Below, in pieces: positions 8,882 to 17,348 of a stretch of 61,323 nt of DNA. The translations under genes and the position numbers were made by a program. Under the pieces are notes generated by a model. That model was not told the origin of the DNA and did not search any database. It worked only from the letters and a program-made list of their open reading frames with translations. The stretch's first letter is position 1. Every line of letters begins with the position of its first letter. The stretch is from Elusimicrobiota bacterium (lineage in GTDB: Bacteria; Elusimicrobiota; Elusimicrobia; UBA1565; UBA9628). The DNA is taken from assembly GCA_027451985.1 (NCBI GenBank), contig DAIDHS010000003.1, positions 56,532 to 117,854 of the forward strand, read 5' to 3'.

Positions 8882-9333
8882 GCGCGTCGGCCGCGCCGCG
8901 CCAGGGCTTCCGCGTTGCGCTTTTTGTCTTCAGGCGTTTCCAGAGCGAGGCCCGGCACGGAGGCGGGTCGGCCATTCTTGTCGACCGCGACCATGGTGAC
9001 GAGGCAGGAATTGGTGTGCCGGCGTTCGCCCGCTGCCGTGTCCTCGGCGTAGACCTCGACGCCGATTTCGAGGGACGTGCGGCCAACGAAATTAACCCTG
9101 GCTTCCACGGTCACCAAGTGCCCGATCTGGATGGGCACCAAAAACTCCACGCGCTCCATGGCGACCGTCACGCACTCCCGGCCCGCGTGGCGCATGGCGC
9201 AAACCGCGGCCGCCTTGTCGACCATCTGGAGAATTTTTCCGCCGAACACCGTGCCGCGCATGTTGGCGTCGGGCGGGGACATAAGATCCGCGAGCTGGGT
9301 CAGGGATTCGCGCACGGGCTTGGCCTTGGGCAT
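8878..9333 (-). CDS. Acyl-CoA thioesterase, hotdog fold (YciA/BFIT type)
   Basis: The 151-residue protein has the classic hotdog thioesterase signature: LMSPPDANMRGTVFGGKILQMVDKAAAVCA, with an Asn/Gly-rich turn and catalytic Asp, then VEFLVPIQIGHLVTVEARVNFVGRTSLEIGVEV. It hydrolyses acyl-CoA to free acid and CoA. It is the last gene of a metK-scoA-scoB-thioesterase series on the minus strand, separated from scoB by only 3 bases. Together with the CoA transferase and the nearby thiolase it fits acyl-CoA pool control. Its stop codon overlaps the convergent rmuC stop by 4 bases. Confidence 0.9.
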   Translation of the reverse strand: MPKAKPVRESLTQLADLMSPPDANMRGTVFGGKILQMVDKAAAVCAMRHAGRECVTVAMERVEFLVPIQIGHLVTVEARVNFVGRTSLEIGVEVYAEDTAAGERRHTNSCLVTMVAVDKNGRPASVPGLALETPEDKKRNAEALARRGRRA

Positions 9334-9336
9334 AGG

Positions 9337-10005
9337 CTACGCCGTCGCGAACGCGGCCAAGCGTTCGGACACCGCGAACGCTGGCTCGGTCAAGCGTTTC
9401 AAATCGTCCATCGAGACTCCCGCGGCTTTCTTGCGCAAAACGAGCTTCTTCGGCGTCACCTCGAAGACAGCCAGCTCGGTTACGATGGTGGAAACCACGC
9501 CCTTGCCGGTCAGGGGCAGGGAACACTTCTTTAAAATTTTCGGCTTGCCGTCCTTGGTCGCGTGCTCCATGGCCACTATGACCTTCTTGGCCCCGGCGAC
9601 CATGTCCATGGCGCCGCCCATGCCCTTGACCTTTTTGCCGGGGATCATCCAATTGGCGATGTCGCCGGTCTCGGAAACTTCCATCGCGCCTAAAACTGTG
9701 GCGTCCAGGTGGCCGCCGCGCACGATGGCGAAGGAATCGTGCGAGCCGAAGTAGCAGCAGCCAGGGAGCTCCGTGATGGTCTCCTTGCCGGCGTTGATGA
9801 GATCGGGATCTTCCTCGCCCTCGAACGGGTAGGGACCGTAGCCCAGCATGCCGTTCTCAGTGTGGAGAGTGATTGTAACGCCCGGCGGCAAATAGTTGGA
9901 TACCAACGTCGGAACGCCGATGCCCAGGTTCACATAGTCGCCGTCTTTAAGCTCCAACGCCGCCTGCCGGGCGATGGCGGTTCGCTTGTCCATATCCTTG
10001 GCCAT
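9337..10005 (-). CDS. scoB: 3-oxoacid CoA-transferase subunit B
   Basis: The 222-residue protein begins [15 protein letters not shown]. The ATG at 10005 is chosen because it lies just after the subunit A stop; a longer frame would overlap subunit A. It has [19 protein letters not shown] and the catalytic glutamate E50 in [12 protein letters not shown], which forms the thioester intermediate, then [12 protein letters not shown]-like and [10 protein letters not shown] segments. It transfers CoA between succinyl- or acyl-CoA and acetoacetate-type acids as an A2B2 complex with scoA. Whether the donor is succinyl-CoA (SCOT) or acetyl/butyryl-CoA is not decided by sequence alone. Confidence 0.93.
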   Translation of the reverse strand: MAKDMDKRTAIARQAALELKDGDYVNLGIGVPTLVSNYLPPGVTITLHTENGMLGYGPYPFEGEEDPDLINAGKETITELPGCCYFGSHDSFAIVRGGHLDATVLGAMEVSETGDIANWMIPGKKVKGMGGAMDMVAGAKKVIVAMEHATKDGKPKILKKCSLPLTGKGVVSTIVTELAVFEVTPKKLVLRKKAAGVSMDDLKRLTEPAFAVSERLAAFATA

Positions 10006-10009
10006 GGCT

Positions 10010-10723
10010 TTAGGCCGCCACGCCCGCGCGCGGGCGCACGGTGCGCTTCTCGATGGGCTTGACATATTTGGCGCCCTGGAAAATGCGGTCTACGAAGATG
10101 CCGGGCGTGTGCACCGAGTCCGGATCGAGCTCGCCGGGCTCGACCAGCTTTTCAACCTCGGCGATGACGACCCTGGCGGCCGTGGCCATGACCTGGTTGA
10201 AGTTGCGCGCGGTCTTGCGGAAAACGAGATTTCCGGCGCGGTCGCCGCGCCACGCTTTGACGAAAGCAAAATCGGCGCGCAGCGGCTTCTCAAAAACGTA
10301 GTTCCGGCCGTCAATGACGCGGGTTTCCTTTCCCTCGGCCACGAGAGTGCCGTAACCCGTAGGGGTGAAGAAGCCTCCGATGCCGGCCCCGCCCGCGCGG
10401 ATGCGTTCGGCCAGCGTGCCCTGCGGATTCCACTCAACCTGGAGAGTTCCGGCCAGGGCCATCTCCTCGAAGGCTTTGCACTCGCCCCCGTAGGACATGA
10501 TCATCTTCTTGACCTGCCCGTTCTTGATGAGCTGGCCGTTGCCGTGCTCGTCCGTGCCGCCGTTGTTGGAGACAAGCGTGAGGTTCTTGACGCCCTTGGC
10601 CTTGACAGCGGCCAAAAGGTTTTCCGGTGTGCCGCAGAGGCCGAAGCCTCCCACCATGATCACGGCCCCATCGCGCAGATCGGAAAGCGCGTCCTCAGGG
10701 TCCGCGACCACTTTTCCGGACAT
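10010..10723 (-). CDS. scoA: 3-oxoacid CoA-transferase subunit A
   Basis: The 237-residue protein carries the subunit A markers: a [16 protein letters not shown] nucleotide/CoA loop, [41 protein letters not shown], and [18 protein letters not shown]. It forms the CoA-transferase with the adjacent scoB, activating 3-oxoacids by CoA transfer. It starts 7 bases after the metK stop and is probably co-transcribed with metK, which is an unusual partner. No regulatory site is visible between the two. Confidence 0.94.
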   Translation of the reverse strand: MSGKVVADPEDALSDLRDGAVIMVGGFGLCGTPENLLAAVKAKGVKNLTLVSNNGGTDEHGNGQLIKNGQVKKMIMSYGGECKAFEEMALAGTLQVEWNPQGTLAERIRAGGAGIGGFFTPTGYGTLVAEGKETRVIDGRNYVFEKPLRADFAFVKAWRGDRAGNLVFRKTARNFNQVMATAARVVIAEVEKLVEPGELDPDSVHTPGIFVDRIFQGAKYVKPIEKRTVRPRAGVAA

Positions 10724-10730
10724 GGCGCTT

Positions 10731-11945
10731 TTAAACGGCGGCGACCGCCCGGCGCGGAACCTTGGCCGACGCCTTGCCCAAAAGCTCGTCCCGTAAGGTC
10801 TGGGCCTTGTCGGTCTTCTCCCACTCGAAAGACGCTCCCTCGCGGCCGAAATGGCCGTAGGCTGCGGTAGCCTGGTAGATGGGGCGGCGCAGCTTCAAGC
10901 TCTGGATGATGCCCTTGGGCGTCAAGAAAAAATTCCGCCGCACCGCGACCTCGAGCCGCGTCTCGTCAACTTCTCCCGTGTCGTGGAGGTCAAAATAGAT
11001 GCCCACGGGCTCGGCCACGCCGATGGCGTAGGCTAGCTGCACAGTACACTCCTCGGCCAAGCCTGCGGCCACCACGTTCTTGGCGATGTAGCGCGACATG
11101 TAGCAGGCCGAGCGATCGACCTTCGTCGGATCCTTGCCCGAGAAGGCGCCGCCGCCGTGCGGCGCGCGTCCGCCGTAGGTGTCGACGATAATCTTGCGGC
11201 CGGTCACGCCCGTGTCGGAGGCGGGGCCGCCGACCACGAACTTGCCGGTGGGGTTGATAAGAAAGCGAGTCTTGGCGTCGATGAGGCGCTTGCCCAAGAC
11301 CGGGCGAATAACCGCGTCGATGATTTCGTTCTTGGCTTTCTCGGTGATCTGAGAACCGGTCCGGTCCAGAATGTCCTCGGTGTGCTGGGTCGAAAGCACC
11401 ACGGTGTCTGCGCGCAGGGGCCGGCCGTCCAGGTACTCCACCGTCACTTGGGACTTGCCGTCTGGGCCGAGATAGCCGAGGGTCTTGGAGCGGCGCACCT
11501 CGGAGAGCTTGCGCACCAGGCGGTGGGCCAGCATGATGGGCAGCGGCATGAGCTCGGGCGTCTCGCGGCTGGCGTAGCCGAACATGATGCCCTGGTCGCC
11601 CGCGCCGCCGGTGTCGACGCCCTGGGCAATGTCGGGCGACTGCCGGCCGATGGCATTCAATATGGCACAGGACGCCGCGTCAAAACCGTACTTCGGGTGA
11701 TCGTAGCCGATGCCGCGCACGACCCGGCGCACCAGCTCGTCCACGTCCACGAAAGTCTTGGTGGTGATTTCCCCTCCCACGATGACCATGCCGCGGGAGA
11801 CGAAGGTCTCGCAGGCGACGCGACCGGTAGGGTCCTCGGTCAAGACGGCGTCCAAAACGGCGTCTGAAATCTGGTCGCAGACCTTGTCGGGATGGCCCTC
11901 GGTCACGGACTCCGAGGTGAAAAAATAGCGTCCTTGGCGTTGCAT
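10731..11945 (-). CDS. metK: S-adenosylmethionine synthetase
   Basis: The 404-residue protein has all MetK blocks: [25 protein letters not shown] at the N-terminus, [12 protein letters not shown], the ATP-binding [26 protein letters not shown], and [25 protein letters not shown]. It makes S-adenosylmethionine from ATP and methionine as a tetramer. The ATG at 11945 has a GGAGG ribosome site 5 bases upstream. A TGG-TATAAT extended -10 lies 42 bases upstream, so the leader is about 36 bases and has no room for a SAM riboswitch. It heads the metK-scoA-scoB-thioesterase group. Confidence 0.98.
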   Translation of the reverse strand: MQRQGRYFFTSESVTEGHPDKVCDQISDAVLDAVLTEDPTGRVACETFVSRGMVIVGGEITTKTFVDVDELVRRVVRGIGYDHPKYGFDAASCAILNAIGRQSPDIAQGVDTGGAGDQGIMFGYASRETPELMPLPIMLAHRLVRKLSEVRRSKTLGYLGPDGKSQVTVEYLDGRPLRADTVVLSTQHTEDILDRTGSQITEKAKNEIIDAVIRPVLGKRLIDAKTRFLINPTGKFVVGGPASDTGVTGRKIIVDTYGGRAPHGGGAFSGKDPTKVDRSACYMSRYIAKNVVAAGLAEECTVQLAYAIGVAEPVGIYFDLHDTGEVDETRLEVAVRRNFFLTPKGIIQSLKLRRPIYQATAAYGHFGREGASFEWEKTDKAQTLRDELLGKASAKVPRRAVAAV

Positions 11946-11987
11946 GGAATTCCTCCGGCTTTCGGGAGTTAAATTAGACGGAGCTTG

Positions 11988-11996
11988 ATTATACCA
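11988..11996 (-). promoter_or_regulatory. metK extended -10
   Basis: The minus strand reads TGG-TATAAT, a full extended -10. The short leader downstream contains a GGAGG site. The palindrome at 12026-12048 lies just upstream of where the -35 region would be. Confidence 0.55.
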
Positions 11997-12025
11997 TAGT
12001 TCGAAATCGGCCCGCGCACGACACT

Positions 12026-12048
12026 TTAGACGCCGCAGCGGCGTCTAA
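12026..12048. repeat. Perfect 23-bp inverted repeat between metK and the next gene
   Basis: Two 11-base arms (TTAGACGCCGC and its exact complement GCGGCGTCTAA) flank a single central A. With a one-base spacer it is better read as a protein-binding palindrome than as an RNA hairpin. It lies in the shared intergenic region of the divergent metK and 12087 genes, about 30 bases upstream of the metK -10. A further TTAGACG-like half-site occurs nearer metK (around 11974). Confidence 0.6.
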
Positions 12049-12086
12049 TTTCAATAGCCCATGCGTAAAATCAAAAGGAGACATCA

Positions 12087-12497
12087 ATGAAAAAAGCTCT
12101 GACGGGACTTTTTGTGGCGGCGTTGGCCGCTCTGGCTCTGGCGGGAACCGCTTCGGCCGCTCCGGGCCGCTGGCGCAAGAACCATCCGCGCCAAGCTCAG
12201 GCGCTCCAGCGCACGCGGCGCCAACAAAGAAAGGCCAACAGGCTCTTCAAGCAAGGCAAAATCAGCAAGAGGCAGCGCAACAACATCGTCCGCAATGACC
12301 GCCGCATGCGCCGCGAGGATCGCCGCATGGCCCGCCGGAACGGCGGCTACATCACCAAGGGCCAGCAGCGCGCCTTGAACCGGCAGGAAAACCGCAACCT
12401 GGGCCGGATGCGCCACGCCGCGGGCACTGGAGGAGCCGGCGCGGGAAGCCAAACCGCCAGCCAACCGCAGGCCGCCCAGCCCCAGTCCGGGCAGTAA
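12087..12497 (+). CDS. Small exported, strongly basic protein of unknown function
   Basis: The 136-residue product has a clear signal peptide (MKKALTGLFVAALAALALAGTASA) and a mature part dominated by Arg, Lys, Gln and Asn. It contains repeated helical patterns (RQQRKANRLFKQGKISKRQRNNI, and ITKGQQRALNRQENR) and ends in a Gln/Ser/Gly-rich tail. The charge pattern suggests binding to an anionic partner such as LPS or cell-wall polymer after export, but that is inference; I know no characterised member. The ATG at 12087 has AAGGAG 6 bases upstream. A strong terminator follows, so it is a single-gene unit. Confidence 0.75.
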   Translation: MKKALTGLFVAALAALALAGTASAAPGRWRKNHPRQAQALQRTRRQQRKANRLFKQGKISKRQRNNIVRNDRRMRREDRRMARRNGGYITKGQQRALNRQENRNLGRMRHAAGTGGAGAGSQTASQPQAAQPQSGQ

Positions 12498-12519
12498 TTC
12501 TTCAGCGCCGCACGCAACG

Positions 12520-12552
12520 CGCCCGCCCCGGGGTTCCCGGGGCGGGCGTTTT
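12520..12552 (+). terminator. Rho-independent terminator
   Basis: A 13-bp perfect GC-rich stem (CGCCCGCCCCGGG and its complement) with a 3-base loop is followed by TTTT. It ends the unit of the basic exported protein and insulates it from the convergent sugar-nucleotide gene. Confidence 0.85.
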
Positions 12553-12574
12553 GACTTCGGATCCGGCCCATCGC

Positions 12575-13609
12575 TTACTGCCGGATGTTCAGGACCGCCG
12601 CCTCATAAACCGAAATATTCTCCTTGACGTTGCCGCCCGCACCTAGGATGCAGTTGGACAGGCGCACGCCGCGGCCCACGGTTACGTTGTCAAAGAGGAT
12701 GCTGTTCTCGAGCACGGCCGAGGACGCGACCCGAGCGCGGTCGCCGACCACGGTGTGGGGCCCTATTTCCGCTCCGGCTTCGATGACCGCGCCCTTGCCG
12801 ATGAGGCAGGGCGGGCGCAGGATGGCCTTCGGGGAAACGCTGGCGGCCTCCTCGACCCAGACGCCCTTCTTGATCTCGTGGCCCGGGATGTGGAGGTTCA
12901 CGCGGCCGTCTAAGCAGTCCACCTGGCAGCGCCGGTATTCGGAGAGGTTTCCCACGTCGCACCAATAGGCGCCCGTTTCGTAAGCGTAGATGGGCGCCTT
13001 CATCTTTAGGAGCTTGGGCCAGAGTTCATGCCCGAAGTCGTAAGGGCGGCCCTTGGGGATGAGCTTTAAAATCTCCGGATCGAAAAGGTAGATGCCGGTG
13101 TTGACTTTGTTGGAGAAGACCTGGCTCCAGTTGGGCTTTTCCATGAAGCCTGTGATGCGTCCGCGCTTATCCGAAAGCGTCACACCATAGTCAAAGCGCG
13201 AATCGATGGCCTTCAGGGCCATGGTGGCCATGGCCTTTTTGCGGCGGTGGAAGACCATCATCTCGGTCAAGTCGATATCCGAAATGCCGTCACCCGACAT
13301 GACGAAGAACGGGCCGTCTTTAAAGAAGGATTCCGCCTTCTTAATGGCGCCCGCCGTGCCCATGAGCTTGGGCTCGAAGGAGTAAGACACACCCATGCTC
13401 CAGCGGCTCCCGTCGCCGCAATAGCCGCGCACTTGCTCGGGGTAGGCGTGGAGGTTGACCACGACCTCCGAAACGCCGTGGCGCAGCAGGTTGTCCAGCA
13501 CGTGGTGGATGACGGGCCGATTGACAACCGGCACCATTGGCTTGGGGATTTGATAGGTCAGCGGCCGAAGTCTGGTTCCGGCCCCGGCCGCCAATAGCAT
13601 GGCCTTCAT
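12575..13609 (-). CDS. Sugar-nucleotide pyrophosphorylase with left-handed beta-helix tail (mannose-1-phosphate guanylyltransferase-like)
   Basis: The 344-residue protein starts MKAMLLAAGAGTRLRPLT with the nucleotidyltransferase loop GAGTRLRPL (9-17) and Lys23 in KPMVP. FFVMSGDGISDID carries the metal-binding Asp, and FMEKPNW follows. The C-terminal 90 residues are hexapeptide repeats (CLIGKGAVIEAGAEIGPHTVVGDRARV), a left-handed beta-helix. It should make an NDP-sugar (GDP-mannose or a glucose derivative) from NTP and sugar-1-phosphate. The phosphohexomutase gene just upstream on the same strand would supply the sugar-1-phosphate. The base specificity is not certain. Confidence 0.88.
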   Translation of the reverse strand: MKAMLLAAGAGTRLRPLTYQIPKPMVPVVNRPVIHHVLDNLLRHGVSEVVVNLHAYPEQVRGYCGDGSRWSMGVSYSFEPKLMGTAGAIKKAESFFKDGPFFVMSGDGISDIDLTEMMVFHRRKKAMATMALKAIDSRFDYGVTLSDKRGRITGFMEKPNWSQVFSNKVNTGIYLFDPEILKLIPKGRPYDFGHELWPKLLKMKAPIYAYETGAYWCDVGNLSEYRRCQVDCLDGRVNLHIPGHEIKKGVWVEEAASVSPKAILRPPCLIGKGAVIEAGAEIGPHTVVGDRARVASSAVLENSILFDNVTVGRGVRLSNCILGAGGNVKENISVYEAAVLNIRQ

Positions 13610-13642
13610 GAAAAACGATCGCCCTCCCGTTTTAGGCTTAAA

Positions 13643-15091
13643 CTACGCCGCGACTTCCAGCGCCGCGCCCGCGCCGGCCCACTTGCGGGCCAGGTCCAGC
13701 ATGTCCTGGGTTTTTTGCGGGGAATCGGACTCGGCGTAAATGCGCAGAAGCGGCTCGGTTCCCGAAGGGCGGATGAGAATCCAATGGCCTTCGGCCAAGA
13801 TGATTTTGAGGCCGTCGATGTTCACCAGCTCCTGGATATCGGAGCCGGCGATTTTCTTGGGAAGCTTTTTGGTGATCTTGGCGGCGTAGGCGGCCTTGTC
13901 CGGCACGGGCTTGCTCAAGTGCAAATCCATGCGCTTGAAGCACGAGCGGCCGTACTTGGCCTCGATGCCGCTGAGAATCTGGGATGGCGTCTTCTTGAGG
14001 GTCAGACACATCTCAACGAGCAGAAGGCCGGTCAAGAGGCCGTCGCGCTCGGCAATTCCGCCCTTCCAGGCGTATCCTCCGGACTCCTCGCCGCCGAAAG
14101 CGGCTTCTCCCGCGGCGATGCGCTCGGCCACGTGCTTAAATCCCACCGGCAGCTCCTCGAAATCCAGGCCGTAGGCCTTGGCTTGGCGCTTGGAGAGGTA
14201 TCCCATGGAGACCGACTGCACGATTTTGCCGCGCAGTTTTTTCTTCTCGACCAGGTACTCGATGAGCATGGGGAAAACCTGGCAGGGCGTATAGTATTTC
14301 CCGTTCTCGTCGACCACGCCGACGCGGTCGGCGTCGCCGTCCAAGGCGATGCCGACGAGCGCCTTCTCGCGCTTGACCGCCTCCTTAAGATCCTTGAGAT
14401 AGGTCTCGACCGGCTCGGGGTGGAGGCCACCGAAAAGCGGATCGCGCTCGGCGTGGATGGCGGAGATTTTCTTGGAGTTGACCAGCTCCTCCAGAAGCCC
14501 GCTCGCCGCGCCGTAAAGATAGTCCACCACGACCGGGCGCTTCAAGCGCGCGCGAATCGCCGCCACATTGACGCGGGACTTGATGTAGCTTAAATACGCG
14601 TCGCGGAAGGATTTTTCCTGGAAGCCGCCGGCCTTGACGGGCTGGGTTTTGTCGAGCCAGGATTCCACCGCGGACGTGACGTCCTCCTGGGCCGCGCGGC
14701 CGTCTATCTTGATCTTGATGCCGTTATAGGCCGCCGGATTGTGGCTCGCGGTCACCATGACGCCGGGCCCTTTAAGCTTCTTGGTCAGGAAGCTCAAGGC
14801 CGGAGTCGGGAACACCTCCGTGCTCAGGATGGTCTTGAACTTGTTGCCCTGCATGACTTGAGCCACCTCGCGGGCGAACATCTCCGAAGCGAAGCGCCGG
14901 TCGTAGCCGACGATCACGGGGCCGGCGAGATAAGGCTTGCGCTGGGCGCGGGGTTTGGCGGCTTCCTCCTTGAGGTAGTCCGCGATGGCCTGCGCCGCGC
15001 GGCGCACGTTGCCCATGGTGAAGTCGCGCGCAATGATGCCGCGCCAACCGTCCGTGCCGAACTTGACGTCTTTTTCCGCGTTCTTTTCCAT
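13643..15091 (-). CDS. Phosphoglucomutase/phosphomannomutase
   Basis: The 482-residue alpha-D-phosphohexomutase has the four-domain pattern: KFGTDGWRG near the N-terminus, the catalytic phosphoserine loop VTASHNPAAYNG with Ser116, the metal loop DGDADRVG, the sugar-binding GGEESGGYAW, and the phosphate-binding SGTEPLLRIYAES at the C-terminus. It interconverts hexose 6- and 1-phosphates. It precedes the nucleotidyltransferase gene by 33 bases, and the two probably form an operon for sugar-nucleotide supply, useful for LPS or glycan synthesis. An AAAGGAAG-like ribosome site precedes the ATG, and a TATAAT lies about 36 bases upstream. Confidence 0.94.
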   Translation of the reverse strand: MEKNAEKDVKFGTDGWRGIIARDFTMGNVRRAAQAIADYLKEEAAKPRAQRKPYLAGPVIVGYDRRFASEMFAREVAQVMQGNKFKTILSTEVFPTPALSFLTKKLKGPGVMVTASHNPAAYNGIKIKIDGRAAQEDVTSAVESWLDKTQPVKAGGFQEKSFRDAYLSYIKSRVNVAAIRARLKRPVVVDYLYGAASGLLEELVNSKKISAIHAERDPLFGGLHPEPVETYLKDLKEAVKREKALVGIALDGDADRVGVVDENGKYYTPCQVFPMLIEYLVEKKKLRGKIVQSVSMGYLSKRQAKAYGLDFEELPVGFKHVAERIAAGEAAFGGEESGGYAWKGGIAERDGLLTGLLLVEMCLTLKKTPSQILSGIEAKYGRSCFKRMDLHLSKPVPDKAAYAAKITKKLPKKIAGSDIQELVNIDGLKIILAEGHWILIRPSGTEPLLRIYAESDSPQKTQDMLDLARKWAGAGAALEVAA

Positions 15092-15127
15092 GGGGGTCTT
15101 CCTTTCCCGCCTAGTTTTTCAATCCAG

Positions 15128-15133
15128 ATTATA
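15128..15133 (-). promoter_or_regulatory. Phosphohexomutase operon -10
   Basis: TATAAT on the minus strand, 36 bases before the ATG at 15091. The leader holds a purine-rich ribosome site. Confidence 0.5.
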
Positions 15134-15170
15134 CTAGGATGCTTTTCGCCTTGTCTATCCTCAACAGAGA

Positions 15171-17315
15171 ATGATGGAGAAAAACCTCAGGCGGCGGCTG
15201 ATCTTGGCCGCGGGCCTAGCCGCGCTCGCCATTTTTCTCGGCTGGGAGTGGTTTGCGCTTAAAGCCTATGTCCGGCAGGACAACACGCCTCCGTCCTGGG
15301 ACCAGGCCGATCATCTAAGCGACGCCTGGGATTACCGGCAAGCGCTGGAGCAGGGCCGCTGGTCCGTTCTGTGGACCCTGCCGCCCAAGCCCGGCATGCC
15401 GCCATTCCCGCCGCTCTACGCCCTGTCGATCATGGGATCATATTCGTCGCCCAAACCCGCCCAGGCGGCTTTGCTGGTCAACTGGTTCTACCTGGCCCTT
15501 CTCTGCCTCTCCATTTTCGGCATTGCCTGGGAGTTCCGTCCGGATTTGACCGCCCTGGCCGCGGCGCTCATCTTCGCGGGCGCGCCCGCCGTGCAGGACC
15601 TGTTGTTCACCCAGCTCATGGACTTGGCCGTCGTCGCCCTGGCCGCGGCCGCGTATTGGGCGCTCATCCGTTCGGAGAAATTCAAGCGATGGCCAGGCTC
15701 CCTGGCGTTCGGCGCCGTCTTCGCCCTCGGCATGATGTACAAGTGGAGCTTCTTCAGCTACCTCTTGCCCGCCTTCTGGATCGCGGGCGGCGCGCTACGA
15801 GATCCAGGGCGCCGGCCCAAAGCTCTGGCCGCCGCGGGCGTCGCGCTGGCCGGCTTCGCGCCCTGGTATGTCGCCGAAGCACCGCTGCTTTTTCCCAAAC
15901 TCATCCAAGCCTCCGCGGATCAATCGGTCGCGTTCTGGCGAGGTGGGGCCGTCCTTTCCTATTTCAAGGACAGCATCAACGGCCTTGGCCTGCCGTTTTT
16001 TCTGCTCGGCTGGCTCTCGCTTCTTTCGCCCAGGCACAAGCGCCGCTGGGAAAGCATGCGCCTTCTGCCCGCCTGGATCGCAGCGTCTTATGTTTTTTGG
16101 ACCATCGTGCCCAACCGCCAGATGCGCTTCCTGCTGCCCGGCCTGCCGGCTCTGGCCGTGTGCGCGGCTTCGGCGTGGCCCGACCTCATCGTCTGGCCGC
16201 TGGCGGGCTTCCAGCTCCTTTCCGCCGCGAACTTTCCCGCGGGGGTCATTCCCTCGACCCCCATTCCCCTGCCGCTCGACGCGACGGCGACCCTTTTGCC
16301 CAGCCGACCGCCCTCTTCCGCGGACTGGAAAATTGGGGACATCCTCAAAACGGCAGATAAGCTGCGCGATCGCGCCGAGCCTTTCGCGAATACGACTTTG
16401 GTCGCCAATGCGCCCGAGTTCAACGGCCCGACCTTCGCCTGGACGGATCAGATTCTGGGATTTTCGAGCCTCAAGATGCGCGCGGTCAACCACCGCCTGT
16501 GCGAACTCTCGCAGTTCGTGATTTTCAAAGAAGGATCTCTCGGGCCGCCCGCCGTCATCGCGGGGTTGCCTGAGGCGGCCGCGCAAATCCGGGACCCGCG
16601 CGGGTGGTTTCGGCGCGCCTTCGTCCAGGCCGGGGCTTGGCCCCTGCCGGACGGCAGCCAAGCCGTCTTGTTCCGGCAGCGCCGCTTCCGGCGTCCGCCA
16701 TTGCGCGGCAGAATTTTCAATTTCCAGTTTTATCGGTCCGGCCCGCTCTCCGCAAAAAACATGCGCATTGACCTGGGGCGCTGGGACGCCCGCACGGGGG
16801 ATTATATGCGCGTTCTCGTGTCGGCTCCGCAGATCCTTTTTCGCGGCCTCGCCGTAACCAATTTTAATCTTGAACTAAACGATGTTCTCCTTGTGCCGGT
16901 CAAAGATGAACCCGGGTTGCGCGCGTGGGACGACGTGCGCTTCCTGCGTATCGGCCGGCTCAAAATCGTCTCCGCGCGCCTTTCCGCCGACGATCTGCGC
17001 CTGTTCCTGGAAAACCGCGCGAAAAAACTAGACCTTTATTCGCTGACCATGGAAAACGGCGTTTTGTCCCTGCAGGGACGCTTTTCCGCCATCCCGGTGT
17101 CGGCCAGCGCCCGCATCGTCCTTGGCCGCGCCCCGCCGCAGCTTGATTTCAACGTCCTTTCCGCAAAAGCCGCCGGACTTCCTCTTCCCGTCGGCTGGCT
17201 TGGAAGGATGATCCCCCTGTCGCTGTCCCTGGCGCCCAACCCGGAAACCCCTTTCGCCATCGATGCCGGCTCCCTCACGATTACGGGTGGAGTCCTCCGC
17301 GTAAGCGGCGGTTGA
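15171..17315 (+). CDS. GT-C membrane glycosyltransferase fused to a DUF2993/LmeA-like C-terminal domain
   Basis: The 714-residue protein begins with a membrane helix, then a lumenal/periplasmic loop with the acidic motif WDQADHLSDAWDY (D44, D47) typical of PMT/ArnT-like GT-C enzymes. About ten more hydrophobic segments run to residue about 340, and a periplasmic region follows. From about residue 500 the sequence changes to an all-beta pattern: PLSAKNMRIDLGRWDARTG, LNDVLLVPV, LSADDLRLFLENR, SLTMENGVLSLQGRF. This resembles the lipid-binding DUF2993/LmeA repeats. The N-terminal half would move a sugar from a polyprenyl-phosphate donor, and the tail may bind lipid. The fusion is unusual. ATG at 15171 or 15174 are both possible starts. 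Confidence 0.75.
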   Translation: MMEKNLRRRLILAAGLAALAIFLGWEWFALKAYVRQDNTPPSWDQADHLSDAWDYRQALEQGRWSVLWTLPPKPGMPPFPPLYALSIMGSYSSPKPAQAALLVNWFYLALLCLSIFGIAWEFRPDLTALAAALIFAGAPAVQDLLFTQLMDLAVVALAAAAYWALIRSEKFKRWPGSLAFGAVFALGMMYKWSFFSYLLPAFWIAGGALRDPGRRPKALAAAGVALAGFAPWYVAEAPLLFPKLIQASADQSVAFWRGGAVLSYFKDSINGLGLPFFLLGWLSLLSPRHKRRWESMRLLPAWIAASYVFWTIVPNRQMRFLLPGLPALAVCAASAWPDLIVWPLAGFQLLSAANFPAGVIPSTPIPLPLDATATLLPSRPPSSADWKIGDILKTADKLRDRAEPFANTTLVANAPEFNGPTFAWTDQILGFSSLKMRAVNHRLCELSQFVIFKEGSLGPPAVIAGLPEAAAQIRDPRGWFRRAFVQAGAWPLPDGSQAVLFRQRRFRRPPLRGRIFNFQFYRSGPLSAKNMRIDLGRWDARTGDYMRVLVSAPQILFRGLAVTNFNLELNDVLLVPVKDEPGLRAWDDVRFLRIGRLKIVSARLSADDLRLFLENRAKKLDLYSLTMENGVLSLQGRFSAIPVSASARIVLGRAPPQLDFNVLSAKAAGLPLPVGWLGRMIPLSLSLAPNPETPFAIDAGSLTITGGVLRVSGG

Positions 17316-17342
17316 CAGGGCGGCGCGACGAAGAGATAAAAT
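17312..17342 (+). promoter_or_regulatory. Promoter of the HtrA-like protease gene
   Basis: TTGACA (17312-17317) overlaps the stop codon of the upstream glycosyltransferase gene. After 17 bases come GATAAA and the overlapping TAAAAT, the latter ending 6 bases before the ATG at 17349. The protease mRNA should therefore be leaderless. Confidence 0.65.
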
Positions 17343-17348
17343 AGCTTC

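Noticed and set aside
11157-11867. Plus-strand frame of 236 codons opposite metK
   Set aside because: Antisense to the conserved metK blocks; composition is rich in Val, His and Gly with no family signal.
11946-11996. SAM riboswitch upstream of metK
   Set aside because: The leader between the -10 and the ATG is only about 36 bases, and no SAM-aptamer helices are visible.
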